Shown here in pieces: positions 36,588 to 44,276 of a stretch of DNA of 64,000 nt. The position numbers were made by a program, and so were the translations under genes. This DNA comes from Stutzerimonas stutzeri (GTDB lineage Bacteria > Pseudomonadota > Gammaproteobacteria > Pseudomonadales > Pseudomonadaceae), in NCBI GenBank assembly GCA_002345575.1, contig DDVX01000019.1:208615-272614 (forward strand), read 5' to 3'. Under the pieces are notes generated by a model. The model had not been told where the DNA came from. It saw only the letters and a program-made list of their open reading frames with translations, and ran no database searches. How positions within the stretch are numbered: the stretch's first letter is position 1; each line of letters opens with the position of its first letter.

Positions 36588-37283
36588 TCAATGCAAGTGC
36601 GTGGCTGAGGCGTATGTCTCGATCAAGTGATCAGCTTGTTTAGCCTTCTCGTCGAGCAGCTGGTCGCGCTCCTTCTCCGCGTCACTCATGGCCTTTGCGC
36701 CATGTTGCTTCACCAGGTAGCTATGAATCTGCCGCACTTCCTTGGACTGGAAGATCGGCTGCAGATCCTGCATGGCCACCAGCCCGTCGGATGCCTGGTG
36801 GCGGGTATTCATCACCACCTGCGGGCCACGCGCCGCCAGCGGCAAAAAGCCCAGCGCCTCGAAGTAAGGCGCCTTGCTAGCCACGCAGGCGACTTCAGCA
36901 TGGGGATAACGCGCCATCATTTCCTCGACCATAGCGCGGCCGATGCCTTGTCGGCGATGGCTTGCCTGCACGGCCAGATACAGCAGCGAGCAGGCCTCGG
37001 CGTCATCTACATAGGGCAGGTAGAGCGCAAACCCCAGCAGCTGCGCAGGGTCCTCGGCGCCCAGTGCCAGGATCAGCTCGGGCTTGCCGGGCTGGGCGCC
37101 GTCCATGCTGTCCAGATAACGATGCACCTCGAACCCCACCACGTACTGATACAGCTGATACAACGGGTTGTTGGGCGTGAGCGAAACCGGGCTGATGTCG
37201 CTGAGGTAGTCCACCACCATCTGTAAGACCTGGCTTCTCAGCGATTCCGGCGGCGGGGTGTCCAGGTGGGTGAGGGTGAACAT
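36588..37283 (-). CDS. GNAT-family N-acetyltransferase
   Basis: This 231-residue protein has acetyl-CoA motif A as LYLAVQASHRRQGIGRAM near the middle, followed by ACVASKAPYFEALGFLPL. A C-terminal helical extension (about 175-231, rich in Lys/Glu) is unusual for a simple GNAT. The ATG at 37283 has CGGAG at the right spacing; the frame continues upstream through a REP element, which argues against the longer form. Confidence 0.85.
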   Translation of the reverse strand: MFTLTHLDTPPPESLRSQVLQMVVDYLSDISPVSLTPNNPLYQLYQYVVGFEVHRYLDSMDGAQPGKPELILALGAEDPAQLLGFALYLPYVDDAEACSLLYLAVQASHRRQGIGRAMVEEMMARYPHAEVACVASKAPYFEALGFLPLAARGPQVVMNTRHQASDGLVAMQDLQPIFQSKEVRQIHSYLVKQHGAKAMSDAEKERDQLLDEKAKQADHLIETYASATHLH

Positions 37284-37350
37284 GACGGGCTCCGGATGGT
37301 GCTTAAAAGGCAGGCATTGTACTGGGCAATGCGGTTCGAGCCAGACGGCA

Positions 37351-37380
37351 GTAGGGTGAAAAACGGCGAAGCCTTTCCAC
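37351..37380 (+). repeat. REP element, GTAGGGTG type
   Basis: It begins GTAGGGTG and has an imperfect inverted GTGAAAAACGGCG...CCTTTCCAC stem. It is a near copy of the REPs at 40169 and 42209. It lies upstream of the GNAT gene. Confidence 0.75.
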
Positions 37381-37461
37381 GCGCTTATCAAACATCGCTT
37401 TGTTATGCATCAAAGGCGCGCGCTCCAGCCGGAATGCCTTCCCTGGCATCCCATCAGCCGG

Positions 37462-38187
37462 CTAAACCGTCTCGACCTGTGTTTCAGGGATCGCTTTCGA
37501 GGCGACGACCGAGGTTTCGGACTGAAGCTCCGTAACCAAGGCGTCGATCTGCTGCAGTGCCTGGGCCATCGAAGCAGCCAACACCTCGCCACCGGTTTCC
37601 TGACCCTCAATGGCTATCTGGTGAATGCGAGTGATCCCGATGAAATTGAGCGCCGTCATCAGGTTCGGCTCCAGGTGGTTCATGTGCGCCATCTCGCCGC
37701 CGGGGCTGAAGCCGATGCCGCCGCGGGCGGTGAGGATGACCGCATGCCGTGGTCGATCCCCCAGCATGGGCAGGTAGGGATCGTCGGGAAGCCGGGTTTC
37801 ATCAATGCCTACCGTGCGGCCCAGGCGCACCACCTGATCGATCCAGGCCTTGAGCGCCGCAGGCATGCCGAAGTTGTAGAGCGGCGTGCCGATGACCAGC
37901 ATATCGGCGGCGATCAGCTCATCCACCAGTTGGTCGCTTTCGGCCAGCGCGTCCTTCATCCACGGCTCCTTTCGCTCCTCTGCGGTGAAGGCCGAGGCGA
38001 TCCAGTCGTGGTCGATGAATGAGGGCGGGTTCTGGCCGATATCCCGATAGGTCAGGCTGTCCTGCGGGCGGTGGGCCCGCCACTGGCTGATGAAACGCTG
38101 GCTGAGATTGCGGCTGTGGGAACCGTGGGTGTCCTTGCCGGCAAGGCCGGGGCGAGCGCTGGCGTCGAGGTGCAGAAGGTGCGTCAT
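37462..38187 (-). CDS. azoR: FMN-dependent NADH-azoreductase
   Basis: This 241-residue flavodoxin-fold reductase starts MTHLLHLDASARP, with the FMN phosphate loop SHSRNLSQRF, then TPLYNFGMPAALKAWIDQV and the ARGG segment. It reduces azo bonds or quinones with NAD(P)H and FMN. It is somewhat longer than typical AzoR (about 200) because of a C-terminal tail. GGAG precedes the ATG. The divergent LysR gene probably controls it. Confidence 0.9.
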   Translation of the reverse strand: MTHLLHLDASARPGLAGKDTHGSHSRNLSQRFISQWRAHRPQDSLTYRDIGQNPPSFIDHDWIASAFTAEERKEPWMKDALAESDQLVDELIAADMLVIGTPLYNFGMPAALKAWIDQVVRLGRTVGIDETRLPDDPYLPMLGDRPRHAVILTARGGIGFSPGGEMAHMNHLEPNLMTALNFIGITRIHQIAIEGQETGGEVLAASMAQALQQIDALVTELQSETSVVASKAIPETQVETV

Positions 38188-38304
38188 GGTGGGTCTCCTC
38201 TGTGACTGAATTCATCTGTCATTCGCGGTAGACCCAGGCTAGGGCTAGGCTCTATGGGCGACAAACGATCAATATTTCCAGGTACAGATGAGGGAAACTC
38301 AGCC

Positions 38305-39210
38305 ATGGCAAACCGCCGCTTGCCCTCGCTTTCCGCCTTGCGCGCCTTCGAGGCGGCCGCCCGCCATGAGAGTGCCAAGCAGGCCGCGGATGAGCTGTCC
38401 GTCACCGCTACGGCCATCAGCCACCAGATTCGCTTGCTGGAAGAATCCCTCGGCGTGGCGCTTTTTCTGCGCAAGCCCCGCAAGCTGGAACTGACCGACC
38501 AGGGCCGTCAGCTGCATCAGACGCTCGAAACCGCGTTCGACAGCATCGTCACTACAGTCGAACGCCTGCGCTCAGGCCCCTGCCGCCAGGCGATCACGCT
38601 CAGCACCACACCGGCAATCGCGGTGCGCTGGCTGGTGCCCTGGGTGTGCATGCTGCGCAACTCCCATCCGAACATCGATCTGCGCTTCCACACTTCACAC
38701 GAGCCGGTGGCGCTGGATGGCGTCACGGCCGATGTCGCCATCCGCTATGGCGACGGCCGCTGGCCGGGGCTGGTGGCCGAGAAGCTGTTCGACAACACCT
38801 TCGTACCGGCCTGCAGCCCGCAGCTTGGCTTGCGCGATGCGGCGGACCTGCCCAAGCACTCGCTGATCCACTTCCGCGCCCAGGGCGCAGCCTCCGCGCC
38901 GATTCATTGGGCGTCCTGGCAGAAGCTGTCCAATGTGCCGGGGTTGGACGTCAATGCCGGGTTGGTCTTCTCGGACGAGACCCATGCGATTTCAGCAGCT
39001 GTTGGCGGGCAGGGCGTGGGCTTGATGAGCCGGCAGTTGATTGAGGATGAGTTGAGGGAAGGGCGGCTGGTGCAGCCGTTTGGGCCGGTGATGGAGGGCA
39101 GGCCTTTTCATCTCGTTTATCCGGAGGGGCGGCGGGATGATCCGACGGTGCTGGCTGTGCGGGATTGGGTGCTGGCGGTGCCGGGCGGGTTGTGCGGGGT
39201 AAAGGGCTGA
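38305..39210 (+). CDS. LysR-family regulator, GcvA-like
   Basis: This 301-residue regulator has an N-terminal helix-turn-helix (RLPSLSALRAFEAAARHESAKQAADELSVTATAISHQIRLLE) and a periplasmic-binding-like effector domain. It belongs to the GcvA/AmpR subgroup that is often divergent from its target, here azoR. The ATG at 38305 has GAGGGAA upstream. Its last 100 codons are partly duplicated, in decayed form, about 1.1 kb downstream. Confidence 0.92.
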   Translation: MANRRLPSLSALRAFEAAARHESAKQAADELSVTATAISHQIRLLEESLGVALFLRKPRKLELTDQGRQLHQTLETAFDSIVTTVERLRSGPCRQAITLSTTPAIAVRWLVPWVCMLRNSHPNIDLRFHTSHEPVALDGVTADVAIRYGDGRWPGLVAEKLFDNTFVPACSPQLGLRDAADLPKHSLIHFRAQGAASAPIHWASWQKLSNVPGLDVNAGLVFSDETHAISAAVGGQGVGLMSRQLIEDELREGRLVQPFGPVMEGRPFHLVYPEGRRDDPTVLAVRDWVLAVPGGLCGVKG

Positions 39211-39260
39211 GGCGCTGCCATCTACAGGCTCGGAGCAGGGATAACCTTGCCATACGTCGT

Positions 39261-39409
39261 TCTAGGTTCTGTACGAAAAATGCCTGCGCTCGGTGATGCT
39301 TCGTTAAAAACCGGCTCGGAATGCTCATTTACAGCTCGTAAACTGCGCTTCCTCACCGGTTTTTGCCTCGCCTGACCTTCGCTCGACGACTTTTCGTACA
39401 GAACCTAGA
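39261..39409. mobile_element. 149-bp MITE-like element
   Basis: It is bounded by perfect 19-bp inverted repeats (39261-39279, TCTAGGTTCTGTACGAAAA, against 39391-39409). The outer CTAG on each side may be the target duplication. Inside are nested dyads, AAAAACCGG/CCGGTTTTT (39306-39314, 39356-39364) and TTTAC/GTAAA (39329-39343), so the whole segment can fold on itself. There is no reading frame. A non-autonomous element moved by an IS5-like transposase elsewhere is the natural reading. Confidence 0.75.
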
Positions 39410-39491
39410 GCGCTTCGCTTGCTATTCCATTGGCCCCCGCGCCCTGCATTCCTTATCCTTGCCGGCTTTATTGAAAGCCGGAATATCCCAC

Positions 39492-39719
39492 ATGTTTGAA
39501 ACTACCCTCTCCCAGCTTGAACAAGCCGTCGCTCAACTGCTGGAGCAGAACCAAAGCCTGCTGAGCCGCTGCGCCGCGCTCGAACTGCAGGTGCAACAGG
39601 TTCAGGAGGAAAACGACACACTGCAACTGGCAGCCCTTGAACAGGAAGAACAGCAGGGCGCCACGCTGGCCCGCCTGCAGGCGTTGCTCCAGCGCACCGG
39701 GGTTGGTGAGGTTGCATGA
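39492..39719 (+). CDS. small coiled-coil protein preceding zapA
   Basis: This 75-residue protein is one coiled coil (about residues 5-70, with LEQAVAQLLEQNQSLLSR and LELQVQQVQEEN heptads). It resembles the TIGR02449/ZapB-like partner found just before zapA in pseudomonads. Its TGA overlaps the zapA ATG (ATGA). It is separated from the MITE by 82 bases. Role in Z-ring stability is inferred from the pairing. Confidence 0.7.
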   Translation: MFETTLSQLEQAVAQLLEQNQSLLSRCAALELQVQQVQEENDTLQLAALEQEEQQGATLARLQALLQRTGVGEVA

Positions 39720-40006
39720 GTGACGTTCGCGTACTGAATATTCTCGGTCGCAACTATTCAATTCGCGTCACGGACGGAGAAGAGGAAACCCTGGCCCGTG
39801 CCGCGAAGCTGCTGCAGGAGCGGGTCAAGGAAAGCCAGCTGCGTTTCTCCCAGGCCAGCTCCCAGGAAGTGCTGGTCATGGCTGCGCTCAACCTGTGTGT
39901 GCCCCTGATCCAACAGGAGCAACGCCTTGAAGCCGCCGAAGTGCGGCTAGGCGATACCTTGGCGCGCATCAGGCAGCAGCTGGACGCTGCGCCTGAATCA
40001 ACCTAG
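39716..40006 (+). CDS. zapA: cell division protein ZapA
   Basis: This 96-residue ZapA-like protein has an N-terminal beta domain (VRVLNILGRNYSIRVTDGEEETLARAAKLL) and a C-terminal coiled coil. ZapA tetramers bundle FtsZ filaments. The usual Pseudomonas zapA neighbours (ygfB, the 6S RNA gene, fthC) are absent here, so this may be an extra or moved copy. It is flanked by a MITE, REPs and a decayed lysR fragment. Confidence 0.75.
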   Translation: MSDVRVLNILGRNYSIRVTDGEEETLARAAKLLQERVKESQLRFSQASSQEVLVMAALNLCVPLIQQEQRLEAAEVRLGDTLARIRQQLDAAPEST

Positions 40007-40027
40007 CCAATACGAAGGCGATTCGTT

Positions 40028-40055
40028 GCGTGGAAAAGGCTGAGCCTTTCCACGC
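40028..40055. repeat. REP-like palindrome after zapA
   Basis: GCGTGGAAA...AGCCTTTCCACGC is a near-perfect dyad of the same core as the GTAGGGTGGA REPs but without the GTAG foot. It may also act as a stem-loop at the zapA 3' end. Confidence 0.6.
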
Positions 40056-40168
40056 CGCTCTTTCTGGAACTGCTTGCCCCATTTCCCTCGCTCCGATTGC
40101 GGCAGTGATTTCTTCCTGAAAGGGTCATTTTCGTCGGTCACGTCGACGGCCGTAACCTACAAAGCATC

Positions 40169-40199
40169 GTAGGGTGGAAAACGGCGAAGCCTTTTCCAC
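40169..40199 (+). repeat. REP element, GTAGGGTGGA type
   Basis: It begins GTAGGGTGGAAAACGGC and closes with CCTTTTCCAC. The following bases (GTCAGTCC) also match those after the REP at 42209, so the repeated unit is longer than the hairpin. Confidence 0.85.
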
Positions 40200-40263
40200 G
40201 CGTCAGTCCAAGCTACTCGCTTCCCAGGCATACACCACTTCCCCCCCAGAGTGCTTTAGCTGC

Positions 40264-40404
40264 CCCGATTCATTGGGCGGCGTGCAGCCGTTTGGGCCAG
40301 TGATGGAGGGGAAGCCGTTTCATCTCGAGGTGATCCAACGGTGCTGGCGGCAAGGGATTGGGTTGATGAGGGTGCTGGGTGGGTTGTGTGAGGTGATGGG
40401 GTAA
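40264..40404 (+). pseudogene. decayed fragment of the lysR 3' end
   Basis: The segment repeats pieces of the LysR gene ending at 39210. CCGATTCATTGGGCG (from 40265) equals 38899-38913, and GTGCAGCCGTTTGGGCC (from 40282) equals the region at 39070, followed by TGATGGAGGG, then GATCC.ACGGTGCTGG and GGGTTGTGTGAGGTGATGGGG as degenerate copies of the end. Internal deletions have removed most of the sequence between. It is a remnant, not a gene. Confidence 0.75.
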
Positions 40405-40431
40405 CCGGTTATAACGATTGGTAGCCATGCC

Positions 40432-41109
40432 TTATGGCAATTTAGTTGCCTCTATGAATAACTCCTTTCCAGATTTTCCGTTGTGCTTCTTCATCTTTGT
40501 ATGCCACCAGCGTGTTGCGGGATGTGGGGTTACAGCGAAACGGGTGGTGCTCATGGCATTGGCGGCATCCGATGATCGCATAGCTCTCCAAGCCAATTTG
40601 CTGCAAAAGATAACCACGTCCGGTTTGAGTGCTCTCACCACACTTAGAAAAACTTCCGCGCTCCTCTCTCGGTCAAGAGGAGTATGTATGAGTGATTTTC
40701 CAGTAACTTGTGCTGGTCGCTGGAAGTAGTTCATATAAGCGATTTGGTCGAAAGGCGAAATTTCGATGTCATCGCAAAATTCCGAAGTTAGCAGGGCTTT
40801 TTCGATGTTCTTATATATGATTTTCGATTTTTCTTTCCAGTCACTCTGTAAACCGTTGTTTATTATGTTTCGAGTGAAGAACCAATGGCGGTCATTGTAG
40901 ATTGAAGTGTCCAAGCCGGCATACCACACTTCGTCATTATGGTGATATCGACTTTGTTTTTTAAGATAGTGGCTTTCGCCTACTACTAGAAGGCGAACCT
41001 GCTGTGTTTCGTAATGTTGTCCTACCCAAGGAAGGAGAGATGGATAGAGCCTGTAGTGATCAATAATCGAGAGCTCGCTATCGAGTGCTTCAGACCAGCG
41101 TGATTGCAT
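40432..41109 (-). CDS. uracil-DNA-glycosylase-fold-like orphan protein
   Basis: This 225-residue protein is not a family I can name with certainty. Its spacing recalls the UDG superfamily: VGESHY (43-48) in place of the GEDPG-type motif, PFDQIAYMNYFQRP (119-132) in place of the N-terminal catalytic region, LKPDVVIFCSKLAW (161-174) as the core strand-helix, and PHPATRWWH (195-203) for the C-terminal HPS-like motif. Base composition is AT-richer than the flanks, consistent with transfer. Enzymatic activity is unproven. Confidence 0.7.
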   Translation of the reverse strand: MQSRWSEALDSELSIIDHYRLYPSLLPWVGQHYETQQVRLLVVGESHYLKKQSRYHHNDEVWYAGLDTSIYNDRHWFFTRNIINNGLQSDWKEKSKIIYKNIEKALLTSEFCDDIEISPFDQIAYMNYFQRPAQVTGKSLIHTPLDRERSAEVFLSVVRALKPDVVIFCSKLAWRAMRSSDAANAMSTTRFAVTPHPATRWWHTKMKKHNGKSGKELFIEATKLP

Positions 41110-41205
41110 TTTTTCATCCCTATTACTTGGTATGGCAGGTTCTAGTTATGGATTTTTCTTCTACTAGCTTGGCTCATAGCTGCCTAGTAGATTGAAAGCA
41201 GCAAG

Positions 41206-41910
41206 CTAAATATCCAACTCCACCGGCCACAAAAAGTACGGGCCAAATTTTTGGCTCATGCGGAACTCGCCGCCAGCGTTCTTCCCCTTGTCGGTGAGGT
41301 AGTTCTTGCCATCACGGAGCTCAAGCAGCCCTTGGCTTAATAGCTTTTCAAGAAATTCTGGTGTCTTGAGCCCCAGCTTTTGCGCCATTTTGGAACTGGT
41401 CAGCTTGTTCACACTGTCATCTGTTTCGATTGCTGGCTCGCTATCCTTCGCTACCACTTCAAGCGAAATACGTACTTCATCGCTGATGCGGATAATTCGT
41501 TGGGCTTCTTCATAGGCGTCGCGATAGAGGTCGGTATCGTTCTGCCGATCAATGAGAACACCCATCTCATTATTATTAACTTGACTGAACTCATAGAGGT
41601 TGAGGCTGGTAATGATGCAGTTCTCTTCGTTCAAATAACACTTAGCGTGAAGGTTTTTGCAGAAGCTGGTGCGGATGTAACTTAGGCCTTTGAGCCAGTT
41701 GACCTCTTCAGGCTGTAGCTCACTTTTTCCGTAAACAATTCGGACATCGATTTTCAGGCGGTCTTTGTCCTCCAGCAGCTCCTTGATTCGCTCGTTCAGT
41801 CGCAGGAACGGACTGATCAGAATAAGCCGGTCCTTGGCCGTCTTGATCATCTCTTCAAGGTAATAATTGGTTGCGCTGGTGTTTAGAAATTTGGCCACAA
41901 GGCCCTCCAT
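41206..41910 (-). CDS. PLD-like nuclease-fold protein
   Basis: This 234-residue protein has one HKD half-site: H88-A-K90 in LHAKCYLNEENCIITSLNLYEFS, followed by N104 and E115. Proteins with a single HKD motif dimerise to form the active site (Nuc, BfiI type). The C-terminal part (about 165-234) looks like a winged-helix ending YFLWPVELD. A restriction or defence role is possible but not shown. The ATG at 41910 is preferred to a TTG 15 bases upstream; neither has a strong ribosome-binding site. Confidence 0.8.
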   Translation of the reverse strand: MEGLVAKFLNTSATNYYLEEMIKTAKDRLILISPFLRLNERIKELLEDKDRLKIDVRIVYGKSELQPEEVNWLKGLSYIRTSFCKNLHAKCYLNEENCIITSLNLYEFSQVNNNEMGVLIDRQNDTDLYRDAYEEAQRIIRISDEVRISLEVVAKDSEPAIETDDSVNKLTSSKMAQKLGLKTPEFLEKLLSQGLLELRDGKNYLTDKGKNAGGEFRMSQKFGPYFLWPVELDI

Positions 41911-42121
41911 GGTGATGGCTAGCAAAGTAGTGAGATTTCACACGCTTTGCTGTGGCAATGCAAGGCGCGGTTACATGGGAGGTAGCGCTATCGAGGTTCT
42001 GCCGTTTACTGAGACATTTGATAGTTCAGTTCCGCCCTTCGTAATAGACCCCGGAGCAGCGCCGGAGCGAGGGAAGTCTGGTCGTAGGCTAGACCCGAAT
42101 GTCGGGCGCGCTTTCTCTTGA

Positions 42122-42175
42122 TTACTTTCTTTTTCGCGCGAGCAAAGAGGAAAGTAACTCGCCGTGCAAGGCGAG
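42122..42175. repeat. pair of inverted repeats beside the RAYT gene
   Basis: TTACTTTC (42122-42129) pairs with GAAAGTAA (42150-42157), and directly after it CTCGCC (42158-42163) pairs with GGCGAG (42170-42175). The 330-base stretch 41911-42242 holds these, a REP, and no gene that I can support. Confidence 0.55.
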
Positions 42176-42208
42176 ACCTGTTGGCTGGGACGAGGAGAGG
42201 GCGAGTAA

Positions 42209-42239
42209 GTAGGGTGGAAAACGGCGAAGCCTTTTCCAC
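42209..42239 (+). repeat. REP element left of the RAYT gene
   Basis: It begins GTAGGGTGGAAAACGGC and ends CCTTTTCCAC, 3 bases from the RAYT stop. The GTAG foot points away from the gene. It is nearly identical to the REP at 40169. Confidence 0.88.
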
Positions 42240-42242
42240 GAG

Positions 42243-42773
42243 TCAGTCCGCACCACCTTCGAATCCCTCCGCCTCATCACCGCACCAATCAAACGGGTAG
42301 ACCCCAGCGCCGACCGCCCGATGAAAACTCGAATATGGCCAGTCGACGACACGCTCCACCAACCCGTGCTTTAACGGATTTCGACGCACATAATCGACGT
42401 GATGCCGGTAATCCCGTTCATCCTGAATCAGGTGTTCCCAATAGCGCCGTTGCCAGACTCCGCGCTCGCCGCGGGAGCGCTGAGTTGCCGTCAGCACCTC
42501 GGTCTTCGGCAGACGTCGGGCGAAAGCGAACTTGATGACTTTCCAGCGCAGGGCGAAATCAGCATCGCCGTCCGGTAGTGTCCAGACGCAATGCATGTGG
42601 TCGGGCAGAACGACCCAGGCGTCGATGTGGAAAGGATGGCGTGAGCGCGTGGCGCGCACCGTCTCGCGGAGCAGGTCGATATGGCGTACCAGCAGGTCGC
42701 TGCGACGGTTAAGCAAATTGACCGTGAAGAAATACGTGGCGCCCGGCACTTGGGCGCGGCGGTAGCGGGACAT
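42243..42773 (-). CDS. REP-associated tyrosine transposase (RAYT)
   Basis: This 176-residue Y1-type transposase has the HUH-like metal site H59-M-H61 in VVLPDHMHCVW and the catalytic Tyr128 in HHVDYVRRNPLKHGL; WPYSSF closes the domain. RAYTs cut single-stranded REP hairpins next to a GTAG or similar tetranucleotide. REPs of exactly that form flank the gene, in opposite orientation, with GTAG facing outward. The gene appears intact. Confidence 0.93.
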   Translation of the reverse strand: MSRYRRAQVPGATYFFTVNLLNRRSDLLVRHIDLLRETVRATRSRHPFHIDAWVVLPDHMHCVWTLPDGDADFALRWKVIKFAFARRLPKTEVLTATQRSRGERGVWQRRYWEHLIQDERDYRHHVDYVRRNPLKHGLVERVVDWPYSSFHRAVGAGVYPFDWCGDEAEGFEGGAD

Positions 42774-42815
42774 GGCGGCTCATCCTTGAGCTTGGTGTTG
42801 GCGGTGAGTTCGTAT

Positions 42816-42846
42816 CGGTGGATAAGCAAAGCGTTATCCACCCTAC
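42816..42846 (-). repeat. REP element right of the RAYT gene
   Basis: Read on the minus strand it is GTAGGGTGGATAACGC...TTATCCACCG, mirroring the left copy with GTAG outward. It ends 19 bases from the stop of the ATPase gene and starts 43 bases from the RAYT start. Confidence 0.88.
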
Positions 42847-42864
42847 ATCACTGCCCCTTTTTGC

Positions 42865-44217
42865 TTAAGATTCGAAGTCAATATTGTCCTTTTCTGCCCG
42901 CATTGTTTGGAACATGATTTCTTGAGTTAGAGTTTTGTTGTTCTCTGTGTTTATCGTAGAGGTCTTGGATTTTATTTTTTCGTAGAGTAATGTCTGTGCG
43001 TAGGCTCGATAGAATGGGTCTTGAAAGGAATAAAGCCCTGAATTGCTATCATACTTTATGATTGAGCCGTACTCTAAAGTTAATAGTTTCTCCAAATGAG
43101 GCTTTAATATGGCCTCGGTGTATTTAGGGTTTTCTTCTTGGATTTTGCGGAGAAGTTTTAATCTGGCGAGTCCTTTGTCGCCAGTGGTGGAAAGCGCTTT
43201 TATAATAATTTCAGAGCTATCATATTTTGTTTTGTTTCGCTGTCTTAGCGCGTTGTCAAATGAATCTTTTAATGTGTCTGAGGCTTTTCTTATGTATTTT
43301 TTTACTGCTTCGTAGAAGCAGTCCTGATCAATGCTTGTCAACGTGCTTTGCCTATAGGTAAGGCCTGCGTTTCTGCACATATTCAAACAAAGCTGGTGGC
43401 ATATGGATGCTACTCCGGAGGAGTAGTTTACGATATTTTTCTTTACGGATTGCTCAAAGCGGATATTTAATAGTTGCTCGCCTTTGTTTACTATCCGTGT
43501 AAGCTCTTCATCACTCATTAGTGGGACTAGAATTTCAGCGACTCTGTTTCTCATCTCCGGATCGTATTTTACGACCTCTCGGGCGGTATCGACCGCCCCC
43601 AAGCATATTATCTTAAGGGAAGGGAACTCTGCTGCTAGGTCCATGAAAACCTTGAGCAGTTGCGAAAGTTTAACCTTCTCATCTTCATTGACTTTGTGGA
43701 AGTCTTCTATGACCCAGCATTGATTAAGGGTTCCAAGTAGCTTTCCCAATGCCTGCGGTGTTAGTTGCGGAGGAAGGATGCGTAACTCTTTGTCTCTCGT
43801 CGTTCTTGTTGAGTTCGCCTCTAGCCCAGCTTTGATTATGTTTACTGTGCTTGAAAGGCTCGCCTTTACTGAGTCCTGCTGAGTGGTTATTTTTTCCGAG
43901 CTATATAAAGGGGCGATCTGATCGAAAGCATCTATGATAAGGCTCTCGAAAGTCGTGCCTTTCATGCATTGGGATGTGATATGGTTTTCGTATATTTTTG
44001 AGAGGGTATTTGTTAGAAGGGTGGTCTTTCCGCTTCCGGTATTCCCGTATATAACTACTTGTGTGCCGGGTGTTTCTAGAGCTTCAACTAAGTCCTCTTC
44101 AACCAGTTCCCTGTCTATAAATGCAAGCTTTGCAGGTTGGGTAGGGGTGAAGATGTCTACGATTGTGTAGATGCTGGAGTTAGTAGATAAGCTAATCGGT
44201 ACATCAATGGGAGACAT
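42865..44217 (-). CDS. AT-rich STAND/ORC-like ATPase
   Basis: This 450-residue P-loop ATPase is not a family I can name. Walker A is GNTGSGKTT (58-66), Walker B is CWVIEDFHK (167-175), a sensor-1-like ICLGAVD follows (204-210), and RNR at 223-225 may be an arginine finger. The C-terminal third (about 330-430) looks like a winged helix ending with YSFQDPFYRAYAQ, a pattern seen in archaeal-type STAND ATPases. GC is clearly lower than the flanks and codon use is atypical, so it was probably acquired. The likely partners are unknown; a defence role is only a suggestion. Confidence 0.82.
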   Translation of the reverse strand: MSPIDVPISLSTNSSIYTIVDIFTPTQPAKLAFIDRELVEEDLVEALETPGTQVVIYGNTGSGKTTLLTNTLSKIYENHITSQCMKGTTFESLIIDAFDQIAPLYSSEKITTQQDSVKASLSSTVNIIKAGLEANSTRTTRDKELRILPPQLTPQALGKLLGTLNQCWVIEDFHKVNEDEKVKLSQLLKVFMDLAAEFPSLKIICLGAVDTAREVVKYDPEMRNRVAEILVPLMSDEELTRIVNKGEQLLNIRFEQSVKKNIVNYSSGVASICHQLCLNMCRNAGLTYRQSTLTSIDQDCFYEAVKKYIRKASDTLKDSFDNALRQRNKTKYDSSEIIIKALSTTGDKGLARLKLLRKIQEENPKYTEAILKPHLEKLLTLEYGSIIKYDSNSGLYSFQDPFYRAYAQTLLYEKIKSKTSTINTENNKTLTQEIMFQTMRAEKDNIDFES

Positions 44218-44254
44218 TTTAATTCATGTGTCCTTTATTTTTCTTGTGGAAGCG

Positions 44255-44276
44255 AGGGGCTGTAAAGCCCCTTTTT
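44255..44276. terminator. terminator after nrdB
   Basis: AGGGGCT (44255-44261) pairs with AGCCCCT (44266-44272) through a GTAA loop, with T runs on the plus strand and AAAAA on its other side. It lies just beyond the nrdB stop. Confidence 0.7.

Noticed and set aside
40007..40260. 6S RNA gene after zapA, as in the usual Pseudomonas order
   Set aside because: Nothing resembling the long rod with a central bubble is present; the segment holds two REPs and otherwise no feature that I can name.
40174..40404. 76-codon open frame taken as a gene
   Set aside because: It runs from a REP into a decayed copy of the lysR 3' end; the similarity is to a fragment with deletions.
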